From the NCBI RefSeq assembly GCF_001651035.1, contig NZ_LXRG01000173.1, forward strand, positions 186,001 to 250,000: DNA of 64,000 nucleotides. The letters are read 5' to 3'. Position numbers and translations under genes: made by a program. Source of the DNA: Halomonas sp. ALS9 (GTDB lineage: Bacteria; Pseudomonadota; Gammaproteobacteria; Pseudomonadales; Halomonadaceae). Below, piece by piece: positions 52,956 to 62,153 of the stretch; within the stretch, counting starts at the first letter, position 1, and each line of letters begins with the position of its first letter. The notes under the pieces were generated by a model that was not told the origin of the DNA, did no database searches, and saw only the letters and a list, made by a program, of their open reading frames with translations.

Positions 52956-54437
52956 CTATTGACTCAAACGGGTAAACCCACGGGGGGCAGCGATGCGAAA
53001 GAAGCGCTCCACCACCTCGACGTGGGTAGCAGGTGTCATCAATGAAACCGCCACAAACACCGGCAGATTAAGCATCAGCCCCCAGAACCCCGCATGAATG
53101 CCTAGCGGGTGTGGCCATAGCGTAGTAAACGCCACGGTAATCAAAAAGCCCGCCACGATACCGGCCATCACGCCCAAGCGAGAAGCCCGCGGCCAAAAGA
53201 ACATGCCGATAAAGGCAGGCAGTACCTGGGAAGCAAACCCCAACCCCACTAACAGAATCATTACCAAACTGCCGGGTTCGGCAATCGCCAGTGGCGCAAC
53301 CACCAAGAACATAATAGGCAGTATCAGCAGCCGGGCGAGCTTTCCGGTCACGCCATCAGAAAGTTTTAGCACCGGCTGAAGCACATCTTTGCTTAGCGAC
53401 AGCGATACCGAATGAATAAACGGCTCGCTGGAAGACATTGAGGCCGCCAGGGTACCCGCGCCAAGCAATCCAACCAGCACCACCGGCAAGTGTTGCATGG
53501 CGTATTCGAGAACCACGGTATCGGCCCGGGCCAGCTCAGGCAGCGAGAAAATGCCGATAAAACCAACGACAACCATGGGTAGAATGACGACATAATAAGT
53601 CGGTAACCAAGTGGCACTGCGGCGAATAGTGCGCGCCGAAGAGGCACTCATCCACTGAGTCCATACCGGCGGCATAAACGAAAACATCGAAACGATGATC
53701 GAGGTCGTCCAGAAGCTAAAGCTCATATCGCCGCCTGCGCCTGGTAGAGTGAGAAACTCGCTATGCTCGGTCTGAATACGCTCAAACACTCCGGCAAAGC
53801 TCAGCCCACCGGTAGCACTGTGAACAGCCCACAGGCCAACCGCCCAAGCCACAATCAGCATTAACACCCCCTGAAATGCATTGGTTCGGCCAATTGCGCG
53901 CTGGCCGCTGGCGTAGAGATAGACCGCAATGCAGGCCAGCACCAGCACAACCCCCAACCAAATCGGAATCAAACCACCGCTCATCACGAACAGAATATAC
54001 GCCGAGCCAATAGTCTGTAGTACCGCGTAGGCAATAGAGCCGATCGCCATTACGAGTGCCGCCAGTGCGCCCAGCGCGGGGCTCTGGTAGCGGTCGGAAA
54101 TGGCGCTTGCCTGAGTCACGTGGCCAAACTGTTCACCGAACTGCCATACCTTGGGGCCGAAGTACCACGCTACCAATGCCAGATAAGCCAGGTAGATCGC
54201 CACATAAAATACCGCGACGCCTTTGGAGTAAGCCCAACCGGGAGCTCCCATAAAGGTGTAAGCACTCACACTACCAGCGGCAATCAACAGGTAGAGCGTC
54301 ACCGGCCCCATACTGCGACCCGCCACGCCCCACTCTTCCAGGCTATTCATGGAGCGCCCTGCCCTGGCGCGCAGGCCAATCACCATGGCGATGGCGACAT
54401 AGGTCAAGGTAATCAACAGTGGCCAGGGGCTACTCAT
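52956..54437 (-). CDS. Sodium:solute symporter family permease
   Basis: This 493-residue SSS permease has about 13 membrane segments, with EEWGVAGRSMGPVTLYLLIAAG near the start and AGTLAASMSSSEPFIHSVSLS in the middle (the Na2-site helix region). The start at 54437 is inside the last codons of the DUF3311 gene (eight-base overlap), so the two are coupled. SSS permeases with DUF3311 partners often carry carboxylates or pantothenate; the substrate here is unknown, and the nearby amidase suggests an amide- or acid-type compound. Confidence 0.9.
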   Translation of the reverse strand: MSSPWPLLITLTYVAIAMVIGLRARAGRSMNSLEEWGVAGRSMGPVTLYLLIAAGSVSAYTFMGAPGWAYSKGVAVFYVAIYLAYLALVAWYFGPKVWQFGEQFGHVTQASAISDRYQSPALGALAALVMAIGSIAYAVLQTIGSAYILFVMSGGLIPIWLGVVLVLACIAVYLYASGQRAIGRTNAFQGVLMLIVAWAVGLWAVHSATGGLSFAGVFERIQTEHSEFLTLPGAGGDMSFSFWTTSIIVSMFSFMPPVWTQWMSASSARTIRRSATWLPTYYVVILPMVVVGFIGIFSLPELARADTVVLEYAMQHLPVVLVGLLGAGTLAASMSSSEPFIHSVSLSLSKDVLQPVLKLSDGVTGKLARLLILPIMFLVVAPLAIAEPGSLVMILLVGLGFASQVLPAFIGMFFWPRASRLGVMAGIVAGFLITVAFTTLWPHPLGIHAGFWGLMLNLPVFVAVSLMTPATHVEVVERFFRIAAPRGFTRLSQ

Positions 54438-54657
54438 GGTCGTCTCTCTCCACAATGCGGTTACCGATCAGCATCACCACCACGCAGGCAAAAATTACCA
54501 AATAGCTCCACACCACTATCAGCGGCAAGCCCATCACCAAGGTGGCCCGGTTCACCATCCCAATCACCGGCCATATGCCTGCCAGCACCAATACCACAAA
54601 TGCAATTAACAGCCCCCAGCCTGCCCGGGAGGTAGGCAGAACCAATAAACGCCCCAT
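54430..54657 (-). CDS. DUF3311 family small membrane protein
   Basis: This 75-residue protein has two membrane segments (about 13-32 and 43-63) and the charged tail NRIVERDDHE. It belongs to the small subunits found with SSS symporters (YhdT/DUF3311 type) and overlaps the symporter gene. Likely an accessory subunit. Confidence 0.85.
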   Translation of the reverse strand: MGRLLVLPTSRAGWGLLIAFVVLVLAGIWPVIGMVNRATLVMGLPLIVVWSYLVIFACVVVMLIGNRIVERDDHE

Positions 54658-54767
54658 GAGTGTTCCCCTTAGTTTCTGAATCCAAGTTTTAAAGTCGGTT
54701 TTTAACTACAGTTTTTTAATAACCCGTTTTTTACGATGGCTTTTAGAAATGGTTATTTAAAACGGCT

Positions 54768-56177
54768 TTATTTAGCTTCAACGTTATCAGTTGGCAGCGT
54801 TGGCCAGCGCATGGGTAGCGCCAGGCGCTCTTCAAGCTGCCGCGCCAGCTTGAGTACAAAATGATCCGCAAAACGTGGGCCAATCATCTGCACGCCAATG
54901 GGCATATCACCGCTACTGACCCCAGCATTAAGGGAAATAGCGGGCTGCTCGCCCATGTTCCATGGCACGGTGTAAGCAATATGCTCAAAGGGTTGGCGCG
55001 GATCATTGGTGGGCGATGGCCATTCTGCGGGAAAGGCAATATTCGGCGTAGTAGGCGATATGACAGCGTCCACCTTATCAAAAACCGCTTCGGTGGCGCG
55101 TCGCATCATCATGGTTTGCTGAAAACCCTGCACCGCGTCTACGCCACTTAAGCGCGCGCCACCGTCGGCCCAGGCTAAAATGGCGGGCAATACCTGCTCT
55201 CGCTCTTCTGGCGAGAGCTTTAACAGCTCGCTCCACTGTCGGGCTTGCCAGAAGTGATCCAGACCATCCAGCATTTCGCGGGTCAGCACGGGTGCCAACG
55301 GCACCAGCGTCGCCCCAGCGGCTTCTAGCTGCTTGGCAGCCTGCTCGACATGTTGGCGAATCTCATCATCCAACGGCAGACCGCAGCCCGCCTCCATCAT
55401 CACACCCACTCGCAAACCTTTAACGTCTAACGCTAAGTCCATCCAGTCGATCTCTTCCGGCGGCAGGCGCATTGCATCGCGTCGATCCGTGCGGGCAAGC
55501 GATGCCATCATTAACGCGGCATCGTTTACGCTGCGGGTCATGGGCCCGGCACAGCGGCCCACATAATACGGATCTATGGGTACCCGGCCCAGCGTAGGCT
55601 TAAAACCGACGACCCCACACCACGCCGCTGGCAGGCGTACCGAGCCACCAATATCGGTACCCACATGCAGCGGCCCAAGCCCAGCGGCCGCCGCCGCGCC
55701 CGCCCCCGCGCTTGAACCGCCGGTATTACAGGTCAAATTCCAGGGGTTGCGGGTTAGGCCATGAAAAGAAGAAAGCCCGGATGAGAGCATGCCAAAGTCA
55801 GGGCAGGTCGTTTTTGCCAACAGCAGGGCATTGTCTTCCGCTAGGCGCGCAGCCGGGGGTGCATCCTCAGTGGCAGCAGCCTGCTCACCCAGCCCCGTGC
55901 CCACCGGCACCGGCATCCCTTTAGTGGCAATCAACTCTTTAAGAGTGACCGGGACACCGTCCAAAACGCCGCTTGTCTCGCCCTTGGCCCAACGCTGTGT
56001 AGACGCTTCGGCTGCTTTAATGAAGGCTTCCGGCTGATAGGCATACAGCGCATTGATGTGCGGCTCCCAGGCGTCGATATGTTCAACCAGGGCGCTGGCT
56101 ACTTCTTTTGGCGAGAACCTATGGGCTCGGTAGCCATCAATTAATTGAGTGGCGGTGAGTTGATGTAGTTCAGGCAT
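54768..56177 (-). CDS. Amidase signature family hydrolase
   Basis: This 469-residue amidase has the Ser-cisSer-Lys triad Lys80 (VTLKELI), Ser155 (NTGGSSAG) and Ser179 (DIGGSVR) in the correct spacing. Substrate specificity within the family cannot be read from sequence. The ATG at 56177 follows AAGG by seven bases; a GTG one codon earlier is possible. A symporter/DUF3311 pair lies downstream and a LysR gene upstream in the same direction. Confidence 0.92.
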   Translation of the reverse strand: MPELHQLTATQLIDGYRAHRFSPKEVASALVEHIDAWEPHINALYAYQPEAFIKAAEASTQRWAKGETSGVLDGVPVTLKELIATKGMPVPVGTGLGEQAAATEDAPPAARLAEDNALLLAKTTCPDFGMLSSGLSSFHGLTRNPWNLTCNTGGSSAGAGAAAAAGLGPLHVGTDIGGSVRLPAAWCGVVGFKPTLGRVPIDPYYVGRCAGPMTRSVNDAALMMASLARTDRRDAMRLPPEEIDWMDLALDVKGLRVGVMMEAGCGLPLDDEIRQHVEQAAKQLEAAGATLVPLAPVLTREMLDGLDHFWQARQWSELLKLSPEEREQVLPAILAWADGGARLSGVDAVQGFQQTMMMRRATEAVFDKVDAVISPTTPNIAFPAEWPSPTNDPRQPFEHIAYTVPWNMGEQPAISLNAGVSSGDMPIGVQMIGPRFADHFVLKLARQLEERLALPMRWPTLPTDNVEAK

Positions 56178-56329
56178 CACATTACCTTTTTGCTGTTGTT
56201 GTCAGACTGACGTTATCAATTAGCTCAGCATGAACCCACTCAGCGCTCTCTGCTATTTCAATATTGACCGCAGAGTGTCCACAATTTGTGTGCACTCTGC
56301 TTTTCAAAATTTTTCAGTTTCAAGCTCTT

Positions 56330-57241
56330 TCAAAATGGCGGGTCTTGCAGTGTTTGCAGAGCACTTGCCAGCAGCGAAAGGCACGCGTCGGTGGCAAAGC
56401 TGCGCTGGCGATGACGATAAACACAGAGGTCAATTCGCGCTGCCTCGAGCTCTAAAGGGGACAAGGGAATGCTGACGAGTTCGCCTAACTGACATTCGCG
56501 GGCAACCGCCATCGGCGGTAATACCAGCACGCCTGCGCCGTTAAGGGCGAGTGCTTTTTGGGTTTCCAGTGAAGCGGTTTTGAAGGTGGGAGCCAGAACT
56601 ACCCCGGCCTGATGAGCAGCGTGCTCTAGCGCTTGACGAGCGCCATAGGACTCATCAGGCAGGATAAGCCGGTGCTCTGCCAAGGTGTGAAGACTCACCT
56701 CAGAAGCCACGGCCAATGGATGGCCTGGGGCCATCACAGCATGGTGATGCAATTCGGCGCTGGCAAATGGCACGATGTCTTCGTGGCGAGGCATAAAGAA
56801 CGACAAGCCAATATCTGCATCGCCTCGGCGCAACGCCTCCACCATTTGGCTAGCGCTAGCAATTCCGATATCAAAACTCAAATGAGGGTAGCGCAGCCCC
56901 ATCTTGGCCAAGGCAGGCGCTAGCAGGCCTGCCACAACGCCTTCCGATACCTGCAAACTGACCCGGCCAGTGCGCAAACCTTTAAGGTCTGCAATATGCT
57001 CCTGCACCCGTTCAAGGTCACGCAGCGTGCGCTGGGCCTGGGCGGCTAATAGCTCCCCCGCTGCTGTTAGGCTAATACCATTGGGGCCGCGCTCGATGAG
57101 CGGTGCGCCAAGCTGGTGTTCGAGCAGATCAATCTGACGGCTAATCGCCGTGGGGGCAATATGCAGCTGGGCAGCGGCTTGGCGCAGTGAACGGCACCGA
57201 GCCACAGTATCGAAGTAGCGTAACGCACGGCCACTGATCAT
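56330..57241 (-). CDS. LysR-family transcriptional regulator
   Basis: This 303-residue regulator has an HTH (LRYFDTVARCRSLRQAAAQLHIAPTAISRQI, residues 7-37) and a LysR effector domain. It lies upstream of the amidase in the same orientation and may control the amidase/symporter group, but the divergent position usual for LysR targets is lacking. AGAGG is seven bases before the ATG. It starts ten bases after the GNAT gene stop. Confidence 0.92.
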   Translation of the reverse strand: MISGRALRYFDTVARCRSLRQAAAQLHIAPTAISRQIDLLEHQLGAPLIERGPNGISLTAAGELLAAQAQRTLRDLERVQEHIADLKGLRTGRVSLQVSEGVVAGLLAPALAKMGLRYPHLSFDIGIASASQMVEALRRGDADIGLSFFMPRHEDIVPFASAELHHHAVMAPGHPLAVASEVSLHTLAEHRLILPDESYGARQALEHAAHQAGVVLAPTFKTASLETQKALALNGAGVLVLPPMAVARECQLGELVSIPLSPLELEAARIDLCVYRHRQRSFATDACLSLLASALQTLQDPPF

Positions 57242-57250
57242 AAACGCCTC

Positions 57251-57736
57251 TCAGTTTTGTGGCTTATCTAGCTGCCGCGCCATCACCGTAACGTGCTCTT
57301 TCCGATACTCAACGTCCTCCTTATCCTGCCAACCCAGCCGTCGATAAAGCGCCTGTTGATCAGGGGTATAGAGATAGCAGCGCTCAAAGCCATGCGCAGC
57401 TGCTTCGGCTTCTACCCGGCGTACCAACGCAGAGGCAATACCCTGCCCCCGCCATTCGGGTAGAACAAATACTGAGGCAAGCCAGGGAGTAAATTCACGG
57501 CGAATACTCATATCATCAGCAGTCAGGCTGGCGGTTCCCACGGGGGTTTCGCCTTGCATCGCCACAAAAATGGAAGGCACACCGCCCTGGCCACATTCAG
57601 CCTTTAAACGTTCAATAGCCTGCTCTAGGGTGAGCCCTGGGTGTAAATGACCCCATGCTTCAAATGTCCAGCCTGCAACTGCGTCAGCATTAGGGTCGTC
57701 AGCTCTTAGCCGCTGAAGGATAATATCGCTTTGCAT
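57251..57736 (-). CDS. GNAT-family N-acetyltransferase
   Basis: This 161-residue acetyltransferase has the acetyl-CoA motif VFVLPEWRGQGIASALVRRVE (Q/RxxGxG/A) near residues 91-111 and the C-terminal AHGFERCYLYTPDQQALYRRLGW. The acceptor is unknown. ATG 57736 follows GGGAG by six bases; 18 upstream codons (starting at 57790) are less likely. It is co-directional with the LysR gene and probably co-transcribed. Confidence 0.88.
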   Translation of the reverse strand: MQSDIILQRLRADDPNADAVAGWTFEAWGHLHPGLTLEQAIERLKAECGQGGVPSIFVAMQGETPVGTASLTADDMSIRREFTPWLASVFVLPEWRGQGIASALVRRVEAEAAAHGFERCYLYTPDQQALYRRLGWQDKEDVEYRKEHVTVMARQLDKPQN

Positions 57737-57923
57737 GAATGGCTCCCGGCCTTGTTTAGCACAAGCGAATACAGTAGCGGCAAACGACATGCCTCGCTAT
57801 AGGAAGCTTGACCAGCCTCGACAATCCTATTGCGCTCAAACACCTAAATCCACCAATAAGGGTCAGCCACGAATTCGGTCAGCGGCAAGGCAGCGATCGA
57901 GCGAGGCTCCCTACGAATACTGA

Positions 57924-58955
57924 CTAGCTCAGCGTAAAATCTGGCATTCTGAATCGCTTACGGTAAGCGCCTGGCGCAAGACCGGTCGTGCGTTTAAACA
58001 AGCGCCGAAAGAAAGCCGCATCCTCATAACCCACCTGCCAACTGATGTCATCGATAGTGGCATCGGTTCGTTCCAGGCGGCGTTTGGCGTCCTCAATGCG
58101 TAAACGTTGGATGTAAACGATAGGCGTCAGACCGGTACTGCTAGCAAATCGACGTTTGAACGTGCGTTCGGCGAGTGAGGAGCGCTTGATCATCTCCTCC
58201 ACAGGGTTAGCGACCGAAAAATGGGTGCACAGCCATTGTTGCGCGGCCTGAATATCGGCATCGCCGTGGTCGGTTTTACCTTCGAAGATCATGTAGGGAG
58301 TAAGGCCGTCCTGATGCCACTGCAGCGCGTATAGACGTGCGATTTCCTGCGCAGTGGTGGCACCGGCGTAGCGCGCAATAAGGTATAACGCTAAATCGTG
58401 CCAGCTGGTGGAGGCACCGGAGCTGATCAATTCATCACGCAGGCCAGCAATAACCAAAACACGTTCAGGGTGCGCCACCACCTTGGGATAACAAGTCGTA
58501 AACGCCTGGGCGTAGCCAAAATGTACCGTGGCATCCCGGCCATCGAAAAGGCCAGTCTCGGCTATCAGGAAAACCCCTGAGCAAGCGGAGCACAGCACGG
58601 CGCCCCCGTCGTACATTTCCTGCAGCCACTTGATCAGGCGCGGATAACGCCCCTTCTCCCAACCAGACGCGCTCAGCAATACTGAGGGAACGATCACAAT
58701 ATCGGTGGTGGTAATGCTCTCGATTGCCCGCTGCACGTTGATAGGTACGCCACTCGCCAGTGCAAGGGAGCCCTCGACCTCGCCGACAATCTCAACATGA
58801 AAAGGCACGGGTGAACCGTCTGGCACAAGGTTCATCAATGAGGCAGCGTTCATCACATCGTAGATACCTGCCAGCGTAGAGATTACCGCATCAGGCAACG
58901 CCAGCAGACTGACATGATAGGGAGTAGCGCCAAAGCTAACGAATGATTGAGGCAT
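57924..58955 (-). CDS. GlxA-type AraC-family regulator with DJ-1/PfpI domain
   Basis: This 343-residue regulator has an N-terminal DJ-1/PfpI-like domain (residues 10-195; CSACSGVFLIAETG holds the nucleophile-elbow Cys) and a C-terminal AraC DNA-binding domain (about 225-335, RFASSTGLTPIVYIQRLRI). Such GlxA-like regulators often control catabolism of amines and amino acids. It is divergent from a methyltransferase gene, its probable target. Confidence 0.9.
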   Translation of the reverse strand: MPQSFVSFGATPYHVSLLALPDAVISTLAGIYDVMNAASLMNLVPDGSPVPFHVEIVGEVEGSLALASGVPINVQRAIESITTTDIVIVPSVLLSASGWEKGRYPRLIKWLQEMYDGGAVLCSACSGVFLIAETGLFDGRDATVHFGYAQAFTTCYPKVVAHPERVLVIAGLRDELISSGASTSWHDLALYLIARYAGATTAQEIARLYALQWHQDGLTPYMIFEGKTDHGDADIQAAQQWLCTHFSVANPVEEMIKRSSLAERTFKRRFASSTGLTPIVYIQRLRIEDAKRRLERTDATIDDISWQVGYEDAAFFRRLFKRTTGLAPGAYRKRFRMPDFTLS

Positions 58956-59112
58956 GGCTTAGGTTTCCCAGCGCACAAAAACGTCGTGGCACAAACGAAC
59001 CGATTTAGGGTGATTCTGACTCTTATAGTGAGGGGGCACCGCTGAGATTATGAGTGCGGCCAGTTGATACCTTCAACTGAAACCCTCACACCAAATAAGA
59101 GAAGCGTAGACC

Positions 59113-60180
59113 ATGTGCGTAACGGCTATCGATCAAAACAAGTTAGAAACCTTTGTCATGCAAGCGGTGGGTGATCTGTCCTCTGCTTATGGCGGTGTCA
59201 TGGTCAGCCTGGGCAACAAGCTTGGGCTTTACAAAGCAATGGAGAGTGCAGGCCCCATTAGCGCGATAGAACTTGCCCAGCGTACCCACTGCGCTGAACG
59301 CTATGTCCGGGAGTGGTTAAATTCCCAGGCGGCCGGCGGCTATGTTGCCTACCATGCTATCAGCGATACCTACGAACTTCCCCCTGAACAGGCGATGGTG
59401 CTGGCAAACGAAGATAGCCCAGTATTTATTCCACCGGCATGGCAGGTTCCCGCCTCAATGTGGTTTGACGAAGAGAAAACCCTTGAGGCATTTCGCACTG
59501 GCACAGGCGTGGCATGGGGCGACCATGACAGCCGCCTACAGTGTGGTGTCGCGGCCTTTTACCGTAACGGTTATCGCAGCAGTCTGGTGCCTGAATGGTT
59601 GCCCGCACTAGAAGGCGTCATTGACAAGCTTGAAGCCGGTATCACGGTTGCCGATGTTGGCTGTGGGTTTGGCCACTCTACGGTACTGATGGCTAAGGCT
59701 TTTCCGGAATCGCGCTTTTACGGGTTTGATGCCCACGAGCCTTCTGTTGGCGAGGCGGGCCAAAATGCCACCCACGCTGGCGTCGCCGAGCGCGCACACT
59801 TTGAAGTGGCAAAGGCGGACAATTATTCGGACAGGCAGTACGGGCTGATATGCTTCTTCGACTGCCTGCACGATATGGGCGATCCAGTGGCAGCCGCAAA
59901 CTATGCCGCCAAAGTGCTAGCACCAGGCGGCACTGTATTGTTAGTTGAACCCTATGCGCAGGATCATCTAGAACACAATCTGTCGTTGGTAGCGAGAATG
60001 TATTACGCCGCGTCCACGACTATTTGCTGCGCCCATGCGATATCGGAAGGTGGCAAGCAGGTTCTCGGCGCGCAAGCAGGAGAAGCACGCTTAGCAGCGG
60101 TGTTTCGCAAGGCAGGGTTCCGTCACTTCAGGCGCGCAGCGGAGACCCCGTTTAATTTGATCCTTGAGGCGCGGCTTTAA
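59113..60180 (+). CDS. Class I SAM-dependent methyltransferase with N-terminal winged helix
   Basis: This 355-residue protein has an N-terminal winged-helix dimerisation domain (about 25-110, ELAQRTHCAERYVREWLN) and a Rossmann-fold methyltransferase domain with motif I VADVGCGFGHSTVLMAKAFP (residues 180-199). It resembles the mycobacterial Rv2258c type. The substrate is unknown. It is divergent from the GlxA-like regulator and followed by a terminator. The start at 59113 has only a weak RBS (AGAGAAG). Confidence 0.88.
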   Translation: MCVTAIDQNKLETFVMQAVGDLSSAYGGVMVSLGNKLGLYKAMESAGPISAIELAQRTHCAERYVREWLNSQAAGGYVAYHAISDTYELPPEQAMVLANEDSPVFIPPAWQVPASMWFDEEKTLEAFRTGTGVAWGDHDSRLQCGVAAFYRNGYRSSLVPEWLPALEGVIDKLEAGITVADVGCGFGHSTVLMAKAFPESRFYGFDAHEPSVGEAGQNATHAGVAERAHFEVAKADNYSDRQYGLICFFDCLHDMGDPVAAANYAAKVLAPGGTVLLVEPYAQDHLEHNLSLVARMYYAASTTICCAHAISEGGKQVLGAQAGEARLAAVFRKAGFRHFRRAAETPFNLILEARL

Positions 60181-60216
60181 GGGTAGAGAAGATAAATTAG
60201 CTGCGTAAAACGTTAC

Positions 60217-60248
60217 ATAGGGCGCTCCATTAGGAGCGCCCTATTTTT
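60217..60248 (+). terminator. Intrinsic terminator of the methyltransferase gene
   Basis: ATAGGGCGCTCC, loop ATTA and GGAGCGCCCTAT form a perfect 12-bp stem followed by TTTTT. It lies between convergent genes. Confidence 0.95.
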
Positions 60249-60269
60249 ACAAGCGACACAAATTGGCTA

Positions 60270-60905
60270 TCAGATGGATACGGGCTTCATTTTCTCAGCT
60301 AGCTCATCGTCCAACTCATTGGCCCGCTTGGCCGCTGGCCTACTTTCCGTGCGCTCTATGTAGTGTTTGAACACCTCGTTCGGCGGGATATTCTTCTGCA
60401 TTGTCTCCCACCAGAGGTAACTGCTAACCAATATATCTGCCGCAGTAAACTGATCGCCGCAGATATAGGCGCTCTCACTGAGTGCTTTTTCAAGCGTATT
60501 GATACTGTCTGCCACTTGGCCACACCCAACGGCCTGTGCGTTGCTGCTATCGATTTTCCAATCATAGGCCATGGCACTGGTGGCCATCTCGAACGGACCC
60601 GCCATAAAAAACAGCCAACGATAGTAGGCTCCGCGTTCGGGAGATTGCGGGGGCGGTGACAGCTTTTTATCCGGAAACTGATCCGCCAGGTACGCACAAA
60701 TAGCCGCCACTTCCGTCACAACAGTATTGCCATGCTTGATGGCAGGCACCTTCCCCATTGGGTTTATAGCCAAGTAGTCCTTGGCTTTCATCTCTGAGCC
60801 GTACTCCATCGCCTTTACCGAATAGGGTATGCCTACTTCTTCCAGCATCCAGCGCACCACGCGCCCGCGAGACATCGGATGAGTGTAAAACGTAAGTTCT
60901 GACAT
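60270..60905 (-). CDS. Glutathione S-transferase family protein
   Basis: This 211-residue cytosolic protein has the N-terminal thioredoxin-like GST domain (SELTFYTHPMSRGRVVRWMLEE) with NPMGKVPAIKHGNTVVTEVAAI (glutathione-contact region) and an all-helical C-terminal domain from about residue 90. Role is probably detoxification. It is divergent from a WYL-domain regulator. Confidence 0.92.
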   Translation of the reverse strand: MSELTFYTHPMSRGRVVRWMLEEVGIPYSVKAMEYGSEMKAKDYLAINPMGKVPAIKHGNTVVTEVAAICAYLADQFPDKKLSPPPQSPERGAYYRWLFFMAGPFEMATSAMAYDWKIDSSNAQAVGCGQVADSINTLEKALSESAYICGDQFTAADILVSSYLWWETMQKNIPPNEVFKHYIERTESRPAAKRANELDDELAEKMKPVSI

Positions 60906-61054
60906 GCTGAGCCCCTTTTTTAGTCAATTTTTCGGTGACACAAGGTATTGCCAGGCCAGATTAGTGGGTTAATAGGCGAAAATGCGTCCTAAATAAACGC
61001 AACAATGCACTTTTTCTGCAAGACTTCGAAAATAACCTCGAGAGGAAGGTGGCG

Positions 61055-62038
61055 ATGGCAGGACCCACAACGCGCGTGCTTGCTGTACTTGAGTTGCTGC
61101 AGGCTAATGGCCAGATGGGTGGAGCAGAGTTAGCTGAACGCCTGGGCGTGGATCGGCGCACTATCCGGCGATACATTACGGCGCTGGAAGATATAGGCGT
61201 GCCGATAGTGACCGAGCAGGGGCGCTACGGCGGCTATCGACTGGTGGCTGGCTTCAAGCTGCCCCCCATGATGTTTACTGACGAAGAGACTTTCGCTGTT
61301 TCTCTAGGCTTATTGGCTGCTAGCCAACTGGGCCTGACGAACGCAGCGCCCGCCATTGCCAGCGTACAAGCGAAGCTCGAGCGGGTGATGCCTGCGAATT
61401 TAAAAAGACGAGTGCGTAGTATCAGTGAGACCACTCAGGTGTTCTTACCCCAGCGTGAACCCAGCCGTGATGACCGTGCACTTGAGACACTGAATAAAGC
61501 CACTGAAGCCATGCGAACCGTCGGGCTTATCTACCACTCTCCGCAACATGAACCGATTGAACGTCAGATCGACCCCTACGGGTTAGTTTTCCAACAAGGT
61601 CGGTGGTATGCCGTTGGTTTTTGCCATCTGAGGGGCGCCATGCGCTCGTTTAGGCTGGATCGTATCAGCGGTGTGCGCCTACTTGATGATACCTTCACAC
61701 GCCCCGCTCACTTCAATGCAGCCGATTTTTTAAGCGAAAGCCTTATGTCATGGGGCCCAACTTATGAAGTAACACTTGTGCTACACATTGATCGTGCCGC
61801 GTACGCTTACTTTGAGAACCAATTTTTCTGTACAGATCCGTTCGAAGAGGTTGAAGGTGGGTTACTACTCAACACCCGAACCGACAGTTTCGAGTGGTTT
61901 GCCTATTGGTTGGCTCAGCTCCCGTTTCGATTTACCGTCCTCAAGCCGGATGGCCTAAAAGAAGCCCTACGTGAGCACGCCAAAAACTTATTAGCCAGTT
62001 GCGAGCACTCTTCATCGTATCCAATAGATACACCCTAA
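61055..62038 (+). CDS. YafY-type HTH-WYL transcriptional regulator
   Basis: This 327-residue regulator has an N-terminal HTH (TRVLAVLELLQANGQMGGAELAERL, then RRTIRRYITALEDIGVPI) and a WYL ligand-binding domain (about 140-215, QIDPYGLVFQQGRWYAVGFC) with a WCX-like C-terminus. Ligand unknown. I use ATG 61055, eight bases after GAGGA; a GTG two codons earlier (61049) is less likely because it overlaps the AGGAAGG. It is divergent from the GST gene, the likely target. Confidence 0.92.
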   Translation: MAGPTTRVLAVLELLQANGQMGGAELAERLGVDRRTIRRYITALEDIGVPIVTEQGRYGGYRLVAGFKLPPMMFTDEETFAVSLGLLAASQLGLTNAAPAIASVQAKLERVMPANLKRRVRSISETTQVFLPQREPSRDDRALETLNKATEAMRTVGLIYHSPQHEPIERQIDPYGLVFQQGRWYAVGFCHLRGAMRSFRLDRISGVRLLDDTFTRPAHFNAADFLSESLMSWGPTYEVTLVLHIDRAAYAYFENQFFCTDPFEEVEGGLLLNTRTDSFEWFAYWLAQLPFRFTVLKPDGLKEALREHAKNLLASCEHSSSYPIDTP

Positions 62039-62153
62039 TCCTGCCTACAACCGGGTAGCAAGGAAGGCACTATTTGCCTGATGTCAGAGTAGGACTTTTC
62101 AACCTTTTAGGTGCTAGTCTGTTATTCAAATAACGTTAAATAAAGACTCACAA

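Noticed and set aside
54680-54770. T-rich region between the amidase and DUF3311 genes as another tandem repeat
   Set aside because: TTTTTA-like words recur without a fixed period; likely base composition rather than duplication.
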